Below, piece by piece: positions 1 through 9,229 of a stretch of 49,376 nt of DNA. The notes below the pieces were generated by a model that ran no database searches, was not told the origin of the DNA, and saw nothing but the letters and a program-made list of their open reading frames with translations. The DNA is from Treponema sp. (GTDB taxonomy: Bacteria > Spirochaetota > Spirochaetia > Treponematales > Treponemataceae). Each line of letters opens with the position of its first letter. The stretch's first letter is position 1. A program made the translations under genes and the position numbers. Location: positions 1 through 49,376 of the forward strand of contig JAEDIW010000014.1 of NCBI GenBank assembly GCA_016296655.1, given 5' to 3'.

Positions 1-80
1 GGCTGCCCTTTTTGAAGTTTATACAACTTCCAGGACAGCCTCATGAACTTACATCCAGCAAGATGCTGAAAAATTCAGCA
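1..80. repeat. Palindromic intergenic repeat
   Basis: Two nested palindromes lie downstream of the ychF stop. The first has outer arms related to GGCTGTCC/GGACAGCC and an inner stem GAAGTT-tatac-AACTTC. The second, at 64-80, is TGCTGAA-aaa-TTCAGCA. Related sequences recur near 2052, 15588, 16012, 25417 and 48379, so this is a dispersed family rather than a one-off terminator. The element may continue left of the window. Confidence 0.6.
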
Positions 81-138
81 GGACACCTTTTGCCCAGACA
101 CACACAAAGAACGTTAGTTTTGGGCGGAGGTGAACCAA

Positions 139-1269
139 TCAGACATTGAATTTGAAAAACAGGACATCTCCATCCTGAACAACATATTCCTTGCCTTCCT
201 GACGGTATTTTCCGGCAGCCTTTATTGCAGCTTCATCACCATATTGACGCAAATCTTCAATAGTATAAGCTTCCGCACGGATAAATCCTTTTTCAAAGTC
301 AGTATGAATTACACCAGCAGCCTGCGGAGCTTTATCTCCAGCATGAATTGTCCATGCACGACATTCATCAGGACCACCAGTAAAGAAAGTGCGCAAGCCC
401 ATCAAATGGTAAGCATGCCGGGCAAGAACCGCAAGACCACTTTCCTTGAGCCCTACACTTTCCATAAAATCCTTTTTATCAGCCGGATCTGTAATTTCTG
501 CCAAATCTGCCTCAAATTTTCCACAAATTACAACAACTTCGGATTTTTCTTCATCTGCATATTTTTTTACTATTTCAACGTATTTATTCGTACCTGCAGC
601 AACAGAATCTTCATCAACATTGGCAACATAAACCGTTGGTTTCATCGTCAAAAGAAACATGTCATAAACTGCAGCCCTTTCATCATCGGTCAAATCAGCT
701 GTACGGGCACATTTTCCATCCTGTAGCAGAGGTTTAATTTTTGCAACAGCACTTGTCCACGGCGCAAGTTTTTTTTCCTCTTCCTTGCCCAAAGAACGGA
801 TTGCACGCGTAACCTTATCCTGTCTGGCTTCAATTGTATTCAAATCAGCCTGACAAAGTTCCCAGTTAATTGTAAGAATATCAGTTTCAGGGTCAATCGG
901 GGCTGCCTCATTGGCATTATCACGAACATGCATGATGTCAGGATTGTCAAAACAACGTACAACATGCGCAATTACAGCACATTCACGGATATTTGCCAGA
1001 AATTTATTGCCAAGCCCTTCTCCCTGAGAAGCACCCTTTATCAAACCTGCAATATCCACAAATTTTACGGCAGCAGGAGTTTTTTTCTTAGGATTATGCT
1101 TACTGGCAAGAAAATCCAGACGCTCATCAGGCAAGTCTACAATACCGACATTCGGATCAATCGTACAAAATGGAAAATTTTCTGCAGCAGCAGGAGCGGC
1201 CGTTAAAGCCGAAAAAATAGTAGATTTACCAACATTTGGCAAACCGACAATACCACAATCTAATGACAT
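139..1269 (-). CDS. ychF: Redox-regulated ATPase YchF (Obg-family P-loop NTPase)
   Basis: This is a full-length (376 aa) YchF/OLA1 protein, a ribosome-associated P-loop NTPase that in this family prefers ATP. The sequence shows the P-loop GLPNVGKST near residue 10, the G3 region DIAGLIKGAS, the altered specificity motif (YVANVDED, where classical GTPases have NKxD), a helical insert in the middle and a C-terminal TGS domain around GPDECRAWTIHAGDKAP. A Shine-Dalgarno AAGGA precedes the ATG. A promoter (TTGTTC, 17 bases, TATAAT) lies 33-61 bases upstream, so it is probably transcribed alone. The next gene, rpiB, is on the same strand but 270 bases away. Identification is secure from motifs and length. 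Confidence 0.97.
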   Translation of the reverse strand: MSLDCGIVGLPNVGKSTIFSALTAAPAAAENFPFCTIDPNVGIVDLPDERLDFLASKHNPKKKTPAAVKFVDIAGLIKGASQGEGLGNKFLANIRECAVIAHVVRCFDNPDIMHVRDNANEAAPIDPETDILTINWELCQADLNTIEARQDKVTRAIRSLGKEEEKKLAPWTSAVAKIKPLLQDGKCARTADLTDDERAAVYDMFLLTMKPTVYVANVDEDSVAAGTNKYVEIVKKYADEEKSEVVVICGKFEADLAEITDPADKKDFMESVGLKESGLAVLARHAYHLMGLRTFFTGGPDECRAWTIHAGDKAPQAAGVIHTDFEKGFIRAEAYTIEDLRQYGDEAAIKAAGKYRQEGKEYVVQDGDVLFFKFNV

Positions 1270-1301
1270 AACAAGTCCTTATAAATTAAAAAATTAAGCA
1301 A

Positions 1302-1330
1302 ATTATAAAACTTTTAGTAAAAAAGAACAA
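1302..1330 (-). promoter_or_regulatory. Predicted promoter of ychF
   Basis: On the minus strand, TTGTTC (1330-1325) and a perfect TATAAT (1307-1302) are separated by 17 bases. This leaves a leader of about 25 bases that contains the AAGGA ribosome site. Confidence 0.65.
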
Positions 1331-1379
1331 TGTAACGCTTCCAGCTCAAATTCAATTTCTGGACGGCACTATTCTGCAA

Positions 1380-1460
1380 AACCAGCTTTCCGCGACTTAC
1401 CTTACGGACGGTCCTGCGGACAGGCTTCGCCTTCGCTCCAATCTGGCGTAGGGGCATCTG
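1380..1460. repeat. GC-rich structured intergenic segment
   Basis: A GC-rich patch in the ychF-rpiB spacer (1270-1539) has short self-complementary stretches such as CCTGCGGACAGG and CGCCTTCGCTCC. Its base composition stands out from the AT-rich surroundings. It resembles patches near 17716-17825 and 43010-43130 in style, sharing CGCTT/CGCTC/ATCCGC-like words. No gene is seen in this spacer. Confidence 0.35.
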
Positions 1461-1539
1461 CAAAAAGCTTCTGCCCATGGCAAGAGACCAGCAAACTCAA
1501 ACTTAGGCCTCAAGCATCAGGCAGTTCCGCAGAAACTTT

Positions 1540-2004
1540 TCAGGCATCCTGTTTTCTGCTGTATTTTTCTTCTATTTCTGAAATTTTTGCAATTCTTGCA
1601 GCATGTCTGCCACCTTCAAATTCAGCCTCAAAAAAAGAATCAACAATCATTTTAGCAAGTTCAGAACCGACAACCCTTGCTCCAAAAGCAATAATATTTG
1701 CATTGTTGTGCTGAACTGTCAGTTTTGCCGTATAAGGCTCGCTACATACACATGCACGGATTCCAGGAACCTTGTTTGCAGCAAGTGAAATTCCAACTCC
1801 TGTTCCACAAATCAATACACCTTTTTCAACTTCGCCTGACTTTACAGCTTCCGCAACTTTCAGCCCGAAATCAGCATAATTCACACTTACAGCAGGGTCT
1901 TTTGTCCCATAATCAACACATTCATGTCCTTTTGCCTTTAAATGCTCCAGGATTATATTTTTTAACTCAACAGCACTGTGATCACAGCCAAAACCAATTT
2001 TCAT
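1540..2004 (-). CDS. rpiB: Ribose-5-phosphate isomerase B
   Basis: RpiB (154 aa) interconverts ribose 5-phosphate and ribulose 5-phosphate in the non-oxidative pentose phosphate pathway. It shows the N-terminal GCDHSAVELK motif, the active-site segment LICGTGVGISLAANK with Cys66 in the family's catalytic position, and the typical C-terminal NVVGSELA-like stretch before a charged tail. I choose the ATG at 2004 rather than an upstream in-frame ATG at 2034, because GGGGAG lies at proper distance before it and the protein then begins with the family's usual MKIGFGCDH. It is divergent from the lipoprotein gene at 2235, which has its own promoter. Confidence 0.95.
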   Translation of the reverse strand: MKIGFGCDHSAVELKNIILEHLKAKGHECVDYGTKDPAVSVNYADFGLKVAEAVKSGEVEKGVLICGTGVGISLAANKVPGIRACVCSEPYTAKLTVQHNNANIIAFGARVVGSELAKMIVDSFFEAEFEGGRHAARIAKISEIEEKYSRKQDA

Positions 2005-2198
2005 TTCAAACTCCCCGTCAAATTGCCGTCCCAAAAATAAAATTCATAGTGTCATTCTCGAATTTATTAGACAGCCAGTTTTTTTGCCTTTGCGCATGAA
2101 TAATTTTATATATCCATGCTTTTTTTTTCAAGCAGACTTTTCTGCAGGAAAACATTATTTCTATTCTTTTCATTATATGCAAATATGTGCAAAAAGCT

Positions 2199-2227
2199 AT
2201 GACATTTTCCATTATATTTGATATTAT
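2199..2227 (+). promoter_or_regulatory. Promoter giving a predicted leaderless mRNA (SH3 lipoprotein)
   Basis: ATGACA (2199-2204), 17 bases, TATTAT (2222-2227), then only 7 bases before the ATG at 2235. No Shine-Dalgarno sequence is present, so transcription would start at or next to the start codon. Confidence 0.55.
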
Positions 2228-2234
2228 TAAATAC

Positions 2235-3536
2235 ATGAAAAAACTTTTTATTTATGGCATTCTGGCAGGCTTCATGTTTTTTTTTCCTGCCTGCTCAGGT
2301 GGAAAAAACTACGCTTTGCTTCTGTGGGGATTACCTGAACATAATCTTCAGGACCTTGATATTGTTCCTGTTTATATTAAATCCAATATTTCACAAGTTT
2401 ATGTAATCGGCTTGCCAGGCACTAAAGAAAAAATTGAAGTGCCACTGTGGCAAATAACAGAACCTCAGAAAAAGGGCAAAATTTTAAAACTTTCTGCAAA
2501 ATATGAAGAATACAAACATCAGTATGCAAATGTAAAAATTGACGGACTGCCAATCCGAAGCGAACCTGTAAACACTTCAAAACAGGTCTACAGGCTTCGA
2601 AAAAATGAAACCGTAAGGCTTTTGTACAAAGGTAAAGGTCAGGCTCCCATGGTTGGAAAAAAACCACTGGAAGGCAACTGGCTGAAAATTCTTACACAAG
2701 ACGGAACTGTCGGCTGGTGTTTTTCATATAATCTTGCACAATTTACAATTGATTCACAGGGAAACGTCATAGGAACTGAGGCTGAAGAAATTCAAGAAGA
2801 AGATGTAATATTAAAATCAATGCTTGCAAAACGCTGGTATCCTGACAGCTATTCTTCAATGATTCGTGATCAGCACATAAATCCAGACAGAATGAATTCT
2901 TCATACGGCTTTGAAACAGGAGCCGAATCTGGAACTGTAAAACTTATCCTCGATGGCATAAACATAAGCTGGCCATACAACGGTGTAACAAAAACTCCAG
3001 ACAAAACCTACAAATACAACGACATTCCTATAGAAATAACAGTTCGAAAAGCCGATTATATTGTACTCCGTTATACAGGAGCAGACGGCAAGCCAAAAGA
3101 CTTCAACATGGTTACCATCGCCGAAAATATTGATGAGCTGATTGCAAAAGAAAATTTGCGAAGAACAGACGAATATGCCAAACTCTACACGAACGGCGGA
3201 AACTTCCAAAGTTCCAACTATGGACAACTTACCTTTAATGTCGACGGAACTTTTGAATGGACAGACTACAAATTTCTGGTACCATCATTAATTTCAAAAA
3301 AGGCCGGAAATACAGGAACTGTTTCCATCAAATATTTCATTTCAGATTCACTTAAAGCAAATTATGACGGTATACTCACATTTAAATTTGATAATATGAG
3401 CAGTGAAGTCAACTTTCTTTATAAAATGGAAAAAAACAATATTCGCATGGCAGACGCAAGCGATGCAGTATTCAGAAACGAAACTGTTATACGGCTTGGT
3501 TCCAGTCCATTAATTCTTTATTTTGCAGGACAATAA
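2235..3536 (+). CDS. SH3-domain lipoprotein, function unknown
   Basis: This predicted lipoprotein has 433 aa. The N-terminus MKKLFIYGILAGFMFFFPAC is a short basic stretch, a hydrophobic core and a spirochaete-type loose lipobox ending at Cys20, so the mature protein should be membrane-anchored outside the cytoplasm. Roughly residues 95-170 read as a bacterial SH3 domain (VKIDGLPIRSEP, ETVRLLYKG, GNWLKIL, VGWCFSYNL), a fold often found in cell-wall-associated proteins. The C-terminal half is beta-rich with repeated 'DGTFEW/DGILTFKF'-type strands and no recognised catalytic motif. I take the start at 2235, not the upstream ATG at 2187, because it places the signal peptide at the N-terminus and a promoter directly before it. 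The downstream ABC-F gene begins 2 bases after its stop. Confidence 0.8.
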   Translation: MKKLFIYGILAGFMFFFPACSGGKNYALLLWGLPEHNLQDLDIVPVYIKSNISQVYVIGLPGTKEKIEVPLWQITEPQKKGKILKLSAKYEEYKHQYANVKIDGLPIRSEPVNTSKQVYRLRKNETVRLLYKGKGQAPMVGKKPLEGNWLKILTQDGTVGWCFSYNLAQFTIDSQGNVIGTEAEEIQEEDVILKSMLAKRWYPDSYSSMIRDQHINPDRMNSSYGFETGAESGTVKLILDGINISWPYNGVTKTPDKTYKYNDIPIEITVRKADYIVLRYTGADGKPKDFNMVTIAENIDELIAKENLRRTDEYAKLYTNGGNFQSSNYGQLTFNVDGTFEWTDYKFLVPSLISKKAGNTGTVSIKYFISDSLKANYDGILTFKFDNMSSEVNFLYKMEKNNIRMADASDAVFRNETVIRLGSSPLILYFAGQ

Positions 3537-3537
3537 A

Positions 3538-5508
3538 ATGGCTTTTGTTCAATTTTCGCAGGTTTCACTAGCATTTGGCGACAGAGACATTCTTAAAAAC
3601 GTTTCGGTAAATCTTCAGACAGGAACAAAAGCCGCACTTACAGGAGCAAACGGAGCCGGAAAGTCTACGCTCATAAAAATCATGGCAGGGCTTATAAAGC
3701 CTGACAGTGGAAGTCGTTCTACACAAAAAGATTCACGCATTGCATATCTTCCGCAGTCTGGACTTACACATCAAGGCAAAACTCTGATAGATGAAGCCGA
3801 CCAGGCCTTTGAATTCGGCTATAAAATTCAGGCAGAAATCGAACGCATTGGAGAAATGCTCCAGAAAAATCCTGACAACTCTGAAAGCCTGCTGATTCAG
3901 CATGCAAATCTCATGAACACTCTGGAAGAATCAGGATGGCATCGCCGTAGGGCAACAGCCGAATCAGTTCTGACAGGGCTTGGCTTTTCCCGCAATGACT
4001 TTAGCAAGATGACTGAAGAATTTTCAGGAGGATGGCAGATGCGCATTGCTCTGGCAAAAGCCCTCATGCAGAATCCTGACATTCTTCTGCTTGACGAACC
4101 TACAAACTATCTGGACATTGAAGCAAGAACATGGCTCGAGCAATTTTTGCAGAACTACAAAGGCGGATTTTTACTTGTAAGCCATGACAGGTATTTTCTT
4201 GATGTTACAATAAATGAAGTTTATGAACTTTTTGGCGGAAACTTAAAGCGCTACCCTGGAAATTTTTCTCATTATGAAAAAGTCCGTGCAGTTGAACTGG
4301 AAACTTTGATTGCTCAGTATGAACAGCAGCAGCAGGAAATCCAGCATCTTGAAGATTACATCCGCCGCTTTGGTGCAAAAGCAACAAAGGCATCTCAGGC
4401 ACAGGACAGACAGAAACGCCTGGACAAAATCGTCCGCATAGAAATCCCTGAATCCCTGAAAAAAATTCATTTTTCTTTTCCAAAAGCTCCTCATGCAGGA
4501 AAACTTGTGCTGCGCCTCAATGGCATTACAAAATCTTACGACGGTCAGAACAATGTTCTTGATAAACTGGATTTGATTCTTGAAAACGGTGAACGGCTGG
4601 TTGTAGCTGGCCATAACGGTGCAGGAAAATCAACACTACTTAGAATAATCGCTGGAGAAGACAGGAATTTTTCAGGCGAAATTATTCCAGGCGCTGGCGT
4701 TCAAATCGGATATTTTTCGCAGGATAATGCAGAAACCATAAAGGGCAAGGAATCTATCATAGATTTTATAGAAAAAGACGCTCCCCTTGAGCTAATTCCA
4801 AAAATTCGGGACATGCTTGGAGCTTTTCTTTTCCGTGGGGATGATGTTTTTAAAAGCCTGGACGTTCTTTCCGGTGGCGAAAAAAGCCGCATTGCACTTT
4901 TAAAGTTGCTGCTCAGACCTGTAAATCTGCTGATTCTCGACGAACCGACAAATCATTTGGACATGCATTCAAAAGATGTTCTTCAGGATGCCCTTAAGGA
5001 TTTTGGCGGAACAGTAATTTTTGTAAGCCATGACAGGCAGTTCATTGAAAATCTTGCTACACGGGTTCTGGAACTTAAACCCGGCACATTCAGAAATTTT
5101 CCGGGAAACTACCAGTATTATATGGAACGTCTGGAGGCCGAAGCAAACGATACCGTCGGAAATTTTTCAATGGCGCAGTCAGCAACTGGCGATGGCAAAA
5201 GAATAGTTTCCGTTTCAGCAGAAAATTCTGCAACAGAAAAAAAATCGTCTGCAGCCCAGCTTTCTTATGAAGAACAAAAACTTCTTCGCTCAGAACGGCG
5301 AAAAAAAGAAAAAGAAGTTGAACAACTGGAAACAGAAATTGCAAAAATCGAAGAGGAAAAGAAAAAGCTGGAAGCAGAAATGGCTAGACCTGAAGTCTAC
5401 AGTAATGGTGAAAAATGTCGGGCAATACAGCTGAAAATCAATGAATTTTCCGCCCGGCTTGATTCTTTAAATGAACAATGGGAAAAAGCAGCCGAAGCTC
5501 TCGGTTGA
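3538..5508 (+). CDS. ABC-F family ATPase (Uup/EttA-like)
   Basis: This soluble protein (656 aa) has two fused ABC domains and no membrane segments, the layout of ABC-F translation factors that act on the ribosome. Domain 1 has Walker A GANGAGKST (about residue 36), signature FSGGWQMR and Walker B DILLLDEPTNYLD. Domain 2 has GHNGAGKSTLL, LSGGEKSRIALL and LLILDEPTNHLD. The linker (about 235-310) is charged and helical, like the P-site tRNA interaction motif. A C-terminal coiled coil rich in Glu and Lys (about 575-656) recalls Uup/YdiF-type members. The start at 3538 has AGGA upstream and lies 1 base past the preceding stop. The exact subfamily cannot be assigned by eye. Confidence 0.93.
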   Translation: MAFVQFSQVSLAFGDRDILKNVSVNLQTGTKAALTGANGAGKSTLIKIMAGLIKPDSGSRSTQKDSRIAYLPQSGLTHQGKTLIDEADQAFEFGYKIQAEIERIGEMLQKNPDNSESLLIQHANLMNTLEESGWHRRRATAESVLTGLGFSRNDFSKMTEEFSGGWQMRIALAKALMQNPDILLLDEPTNYLDIEARTWLEQFLQNYKGGFLLVSHDRYFLDVTINEVYELFGGNLKRYPGNFSHYEKVRAVELETLIAQYEQQQQEIQHLEDYIRRFGAKATKASQAQDRQKRLDKIVRIEIPESLKKIHFSFPKAPHAGKLVLRLNGITKSYDGQNNVLDKLDLILENGERLVVAGHNGAGKSTLLRIIAGEDRNFSGEIIPGAGVQIGYFSQDNAETIKGKESIIDFIEKDAPLELIPKIRDMLGAFLFRGDDVFKSLDVLSGGEKSRIALLKLLLRPVNLLILDEPTNHLDMHSKDVLQDALKDFGGTVIFVSHDRQFIENLATRVLELKPGTFRNFPGNYQYYMERLEAEANDTVGNFSMAQSATGDGKRIVSVSAENSATEKKSSAAQLSYEEQKLLRSERRKKEKEVEQLETEIAKIEEEKKKLEAEMARPEVYSNGEKCRAIQLKINEFSARLDSLNEQWEKAAEALG

Positions 5509-5553
5509 CACAACAAATACAAGACAGAAACTTGACTTTCTGCAGGAGGATTT

Positions 5554-6531
5554 ATGAAAGTTTTGGTTATTGGCGGTGCAGGATATATCGGAAGCCATGT
5601 TGTAAAAGCCATGATGAAGGCAGGTCATCAGGTTACTGTTTTTGACAACCTTTCAAGTGGACTTAGATGCAACCTGTTTCCTGAAAATGACTTTATCTAT
5701 GGAAATATTTTGATTCCAGAAAATCTTGATGCAGCTTTTGCAAAAGGATTTGATGCTTTTGTACACCTTGCGGCATTCAAAGCTGCCGGAGAGTCAATGA
5801 CTGCTCCTGAAAAATATTCCGTCAACAATATTACAGGAACCCTGAACATCATGAACGCAGCTGTAAAGCACAACTGCCTCAAAATGATTTTCAGCTCATC
5901 AGCAGCAACTTTCGGAGAACCTCAGTATTTGCCGATGGATGAAAAACATCCGCAACATCCTATCAACTATTACGGCTTTACAAAACTTGAAATTGAGGAA
6001 TTCATGGGCTGGTATGACCAGCTGAAAGGCATGAAATTTGCATCTTTGCGCTATTTTAATGCAGCCGGATACGATGTTGAAGGAGAGATTACAGGTCTTG
6101 AACAGAAACCTGAAAATCTTCTACCACGCGTAATGGAAGCAGCACTTGGACAGCGCACCCTTAAAATTTTTGGAACAGATTATGAAACCCGCGACGGTAC
6201 ATGCATCAGAGACTACGTTCACGTTTCTGACCTTGCAAAGGCTCATGTTCAGGCTCTCGAATACATTACAAAGCACGCAGAAAGCATCAAGCTGAATCTT
6301 GGAACAGAAAAAGGAACTACCGTAAAGGAAATAATTGAAGCTGCACGCAAAATTACAGGCAAACCAATTCCTGCCGAAGAAGCTCCACGCCGTCCAGGAG
6401 ATCCTGCAAGCCTTTATACAACTTCTGCATTGGCAAAACAACTTATAGGCTGGGTTCCAGAATTTTCTGATGTAGATACATTGGTCAGCTCTACCTGGAA
6501 TGTTTACAAAAAACATTTTGGAATTAACTAA
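5554..6531 (+). CDS. galE: UDP-glucose 4-epimerase
   Basis: This extended short-chain dehydrogenase (325 aa) interconverts UDP-glucose and UDP-galactose. It shows the NAD-binding GGAGYIGSH at residues 7-15, SSSAATFGEP around Ser114-116, the catalytic Tyr140-x3-Lys144 pair (YGFTK), RYFNAAG and RDYVHVSDLA, all typical of GalE. A strong AGGAGG lies 7 bases before the ATG. It follows the ABC-F gene by 45 bases on the same strand. It would feed galactose into the Leloir pathway or supply UDP-galactose for envelope sugars. No other gal gene is nearby. Confidence 0.94.
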   Translation: MKVLVIGGAGYIGSHVVKAMMKAGHQVTVFDNLSSGLRCNLFPENDFIYGNILIPENLDAAFAKGFDAFVHLAAFKAAGESMTAPEKYSVNNITGTLNIMNAAVKHNCLKMIFSSSAATFGEPQYLPMDEKHPQHPINYYGFTKLEIEEFMGWYDQLKGMKFASLRYFNAAGYDVEGEITGLEQKPENLLPRVMEAALGQRTLKIFGTDYETRDGTCIRDYVHVSDLAKAHVQALEYITKHAESIKLNLGTEKGTTVKEIIEAARKITGKPIPAEEAPRRPGDPASLYTTSALAKQLIGWVPEFSDVDTLVSSTWNVYKKHFGIN

Positions 6532-6579
6532 AAAAAATTACACTGCACAAGTGAAAACTGGGGAAGCCTGAGATGCAAA

Positions 6580-7848
6580 ATGCTCAAAGCATCCCCAAAA
6601 AAGAGGCAAAAATTGGCAACTTTTACAGAAATTCAAGATGACATCGAAAAATACCGCAGTGAAATGATTGAACTGCAAACTCTTTTAACTTCCATTCCTG
6701 CAATTTCTCCTGAAAGCGGCGGACAAGGTGAATTTGACAAGGCAGAAGCTCTGGTCAACTGGCTAAAATCAAAGGGATTTGCCGAATTTTCTGAAATTCA
6801 GGTACTTAATGCACCAGATTCCCGTGCAAAAAATTCTGTACGCCCAAACATCATCGTTACAATCCCAGGAAAAAACAATGAATCTGCTTTATGGATTATG
6901 ACGCATCTTGATATTGTTCCGCCTGGAGACTTAAAGTCATGGCATTCCGATCCATATACTGTTGTAGAAAAAGACGGTTTCCTTATAGGGCGAGGCGTTG
7001 AAGACAATCAGCAGGGAATGGTTTCTTCGATTTTTGCCGCACTCGCTCTGTTAAAAAATAATGAAAAGCCTCTGCATACTGTAAAACTTGTGTTTATGGC
7101 TGACGAAGAATGTGGTTCTGCCTATGGAATGAACTGGCTGCTGACTAAACATAAGGAAATGTTTGGCAAACAGGATTTATATCTTATTCCAGACGGCGGA
7201 GATTCAAATGGAGAAACAATTGAAGTTGCAGAAAAAAGCATTCTGTGGATTCGATTCCATACAATTGGGCTTCAATCTCATGGCTCCATGCCTGACAAAG
7301 GACGAAATGCAGCTCTTGCAGGCTGTGACCTGATGCTTCGTATAGCAGATTTGGAAAACCTTTACAACAAGACGGATTCCATTTTTGAACCGCCCTATTC
7401 TACTTTTCAGCCTACTATGCGACTTGCAAATGTTTCAAGCATTAATATTATTCCAGGAGAAGACATAAGTTGCTGTGACTGTCGTATTCTTCCGTGTTAT
7501 AATATAGAAGGGGTTCTGGAGGAAATTAAAAACCGCTGTAATGCCGTTGAAAAAAAATACGGTGTTAAAATCGAGCTGGAAATATGCCAGAAAGAACAGT
7601 CACCTGCAACCCCGGCCTCAGCTCCTGTAGTTCAAAAGCTTGCAGATACTTTAAAGCAGGTACATGGCATAAATGCCAGAACCATAGGAATTGGTGGTGG
7701 AACTGTAGGTGCACTTTTGAGAAGCGCAGGCTATAATGCGGCAATATGGAGTTCGTTGAATGAAGTTTGCCATCAGCCAAATGAATACTGTGTCATCGAT
7801 AACATGGTAAAAGATGCAAAAACAATAGCGGCATTAATGCTCAGCTAA
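6580..7848 (+). CDS. M20-family metallopeptidase / deacylase (ArgE-DapE-like)
   Basis: This cytoplasmic metallohydrolase has 422 aa. The zinc-site landmarks of family M20 are in order: MTHLDIVPPGD (His about residue 109), GVEDNQQGM (bridging Asp about 142), ADEECGS (catalytic and metal Glu about 175), a dimerisation insert with GLQSHGSMP, and a late EVCHQPNEYC with the C-terminal metal His. The sequence resembles Sapep-like dipeptidases and succinyl-diaminopimelate desuccinylases equally, so the substrate (dipeptide or N-acyl amino acid) is open. The start is uncertain: ATG 6580 has only a weak GGGGAAG further upstream, and an in-frame TTG at 6614 would remove a basic 11-residue extension. 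It may be co-transcribed with galE. Confidence 0.85.
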   Translation: MLKASPKKRQKLATFTEIQDDIEKYRSEMIELQTLLTSIPAISPESGGQGEFDKAEALVNWLKSKGFAEFSEIQVLNAPDSRAKNSVRPNIIVTIPGKNNESALWIMTHLDIVPPGDLKSWHSDPYTVVEKDGFLIGRGVEDNQQGMVSSIFAALALLKNNEKPLHTVKLVFMADEECGSAYGMNWLLTKHKEMFGKQDLYLIPDGGDSNGETIEVAEKSILWIRFHTIGLQSHGSMPDKGRNAALAGCDLMLRIADLENLYNKTDSIFEPPYSTFQPTMRLANVSSINIIPGEDISCCDCRILPCYNIEGVLEEIKNRCNAVEKKYGVKIELEICQKEQSPATPASAPVVQKLADTLKQVHGINARTIGIGGGTVGALLRSAGYNAAIWSSLNEVCHQPNEYCVIDNMVKDAKTIAALMLS

Positions 7849-7875
7849 AAAACTTAATAACAAGGACTGTCAACT

Positions 7876-9213
7876 ATGAAAAAAAACAAACCGCTCTATG
7901 AATTTTTCACTGCAATACTTCTATTGCTTTCTCTTTTATTTTTTTCATGCGCAACTCAGGCTGATTTTGATTTTTCAAATATTGACAGTGCCATTGCAAA
8001 AAATGATTTTCCAGCTGTATACAATGAACTGGAATCTAAATCAAACAAACTTTACGGAAAGCATGATGAAGTTCTAGAATTTCTGGACAAGGGAATTGTT
8101 TCACACTATTCCAAAAATTATAAGGATTCAAATGAAGAACTTTCCTATGCAGAAAAAAAAATCGAAGAATATTATACAGTCAGCATATCGCAGACAATTT
8201 CTTCATTTCTGGTAAATGACACTGTAAAAGACTATCAGGGTGAAATTTACGAAAACATATATTCCAACATTTTCATGGCTCTTAATTACCTTCATCAGAA
8301 CGAATTTGATGAATCTATGGTTGAAATCCGAAGATTTGATATAAAATTAAAGGAGCTTTCTTTAAAGTATCAGCAGAGAATAGAATCTGCAAAACAGGAA
8401 ATGAAAAACGGTTCTTCTTCTGTTCCTGATTCAAAGCTTAAATTTCATAATTCTGCATTTGCACGCTACCTCAGCATGCTTCTTTACCGGACAGACGGAG
8501 ATGTCGACAATGCAGCTGTAGACCTAAAATTGCTCAGGCAGGCTTTTTCTTTGCAGCCTGAAATTTACAATTTTCCAGTGCCAAAAAACCTGAATGAAGA
8601 TATAAACATTCCTGAAGAAAAAGCAAGGCTTAACGTTATTGCATTTTCTGGAATTGCACCTATAAAACAAGAAAAAACACTGCAAATTCCACTAAATTCA
8701 ACCTACTATAAAATAGCCTTGCCAGAAATGACAAAACGCCCGTCATCAGTTGCTTCCATAAAATTGCATGTTTCAAGCAAAACTTCAAACTGGAATACCA
8801 CCAAAAATATTGAAAAACTTGAAAGCATAGAAAACATTGCCATAGACACGTTCAAGCAGCATTATACCATGATATTCATAAAGGAACTGTCCCGCTCAAT
8901 TACAAAAGCAACAACAACCGGCATTCTGAGCGAACAGGCAGACAGACTTGCCGGGGCTTCATCGATTTTTCTGAACATTATGTCATTGACATCTGCACTG
9001 ACAACAGAATTTACAGAACGTGCAGACGTAAGGACAACCCGTTATTTCCCGGCAAATGTTTCTGTTGCAGGAATCACCCTTGATCCTGGAGTTTATGACA
9101 TAAAGATTGAGTATCTAAACGCTTCAGGACACATACTTGCATCGCAGGAAATTTCAGATTATCAGGTTCAACTTGGAAAGCTAAACCTGATTGAAGACAT
9201 TTTCCTACGATGA
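7876..9213 (+). CDS. Lipoprotein, COG3014-like, function unknown
   Basis: This is a predicted lipoprotein (445 aa). A basic N-terminus, a hydrophobic run and LFFSCATQ put the lipidated residue at Cys25. The region about 30-230 is helical with tetratricopeptide-like spacing (pairs such as VDNAAVDLKLLRQAFSLQPE). The C-terminal half has RLNVIAFSGIAPIKQEK, PVTxY-like strands and a final domain resembling FPANVSVAGITLDPGVYD. This order resembles the uncharacterised COG3014 family, a tentative match by eye. A weak AAGGA-like site (CAAGGACTG) lies 9 bases before the start, and the gene is 27 bases downstream of the M20 gene. It ends 16 bases from the oppositely oriented mraY. Confidence 0.75.
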   Translation: MKKNKPLYEFFTAILLLLSLLFFSCATQADFDFSNIDSAIAKNDFPAVYNELESKSNKLYGKHDEVLEFLDKGIVSHYSKNYKDSNEELSYAEKKIEEYYTVSISQTISSFLVNDTVKDYQGEIYENIYSNIFMALNYLHQNEFDESMVEIRRFDIKLKELSLKYQQRIESAKQEMKNGSSSVPDSKLKFHNSAFARYLSMLLYRTDGDVDNAAVDLKLLRQAFSLQPEIYNFPVPKNLNEDINIPEEKARLNVIAFSGIAPIKQEKTLQIPLNSTYYKIALPEMTKRPSSVASIKLHVSSKTSNWNTTKNIEKLESIENIAIDTFKQHYTMIFIKELSRSITKATTTGILSEQADRLAGASSIFLNIMSLTSALTTEFTERADVRTTRYFPANVSVAGITLDPGVYDIKIEYLNASGHILASQEISDYQVQLGKLNLIEDIFLR

Positions 9214-9229
9214 TTTTTCATTCAAGTTT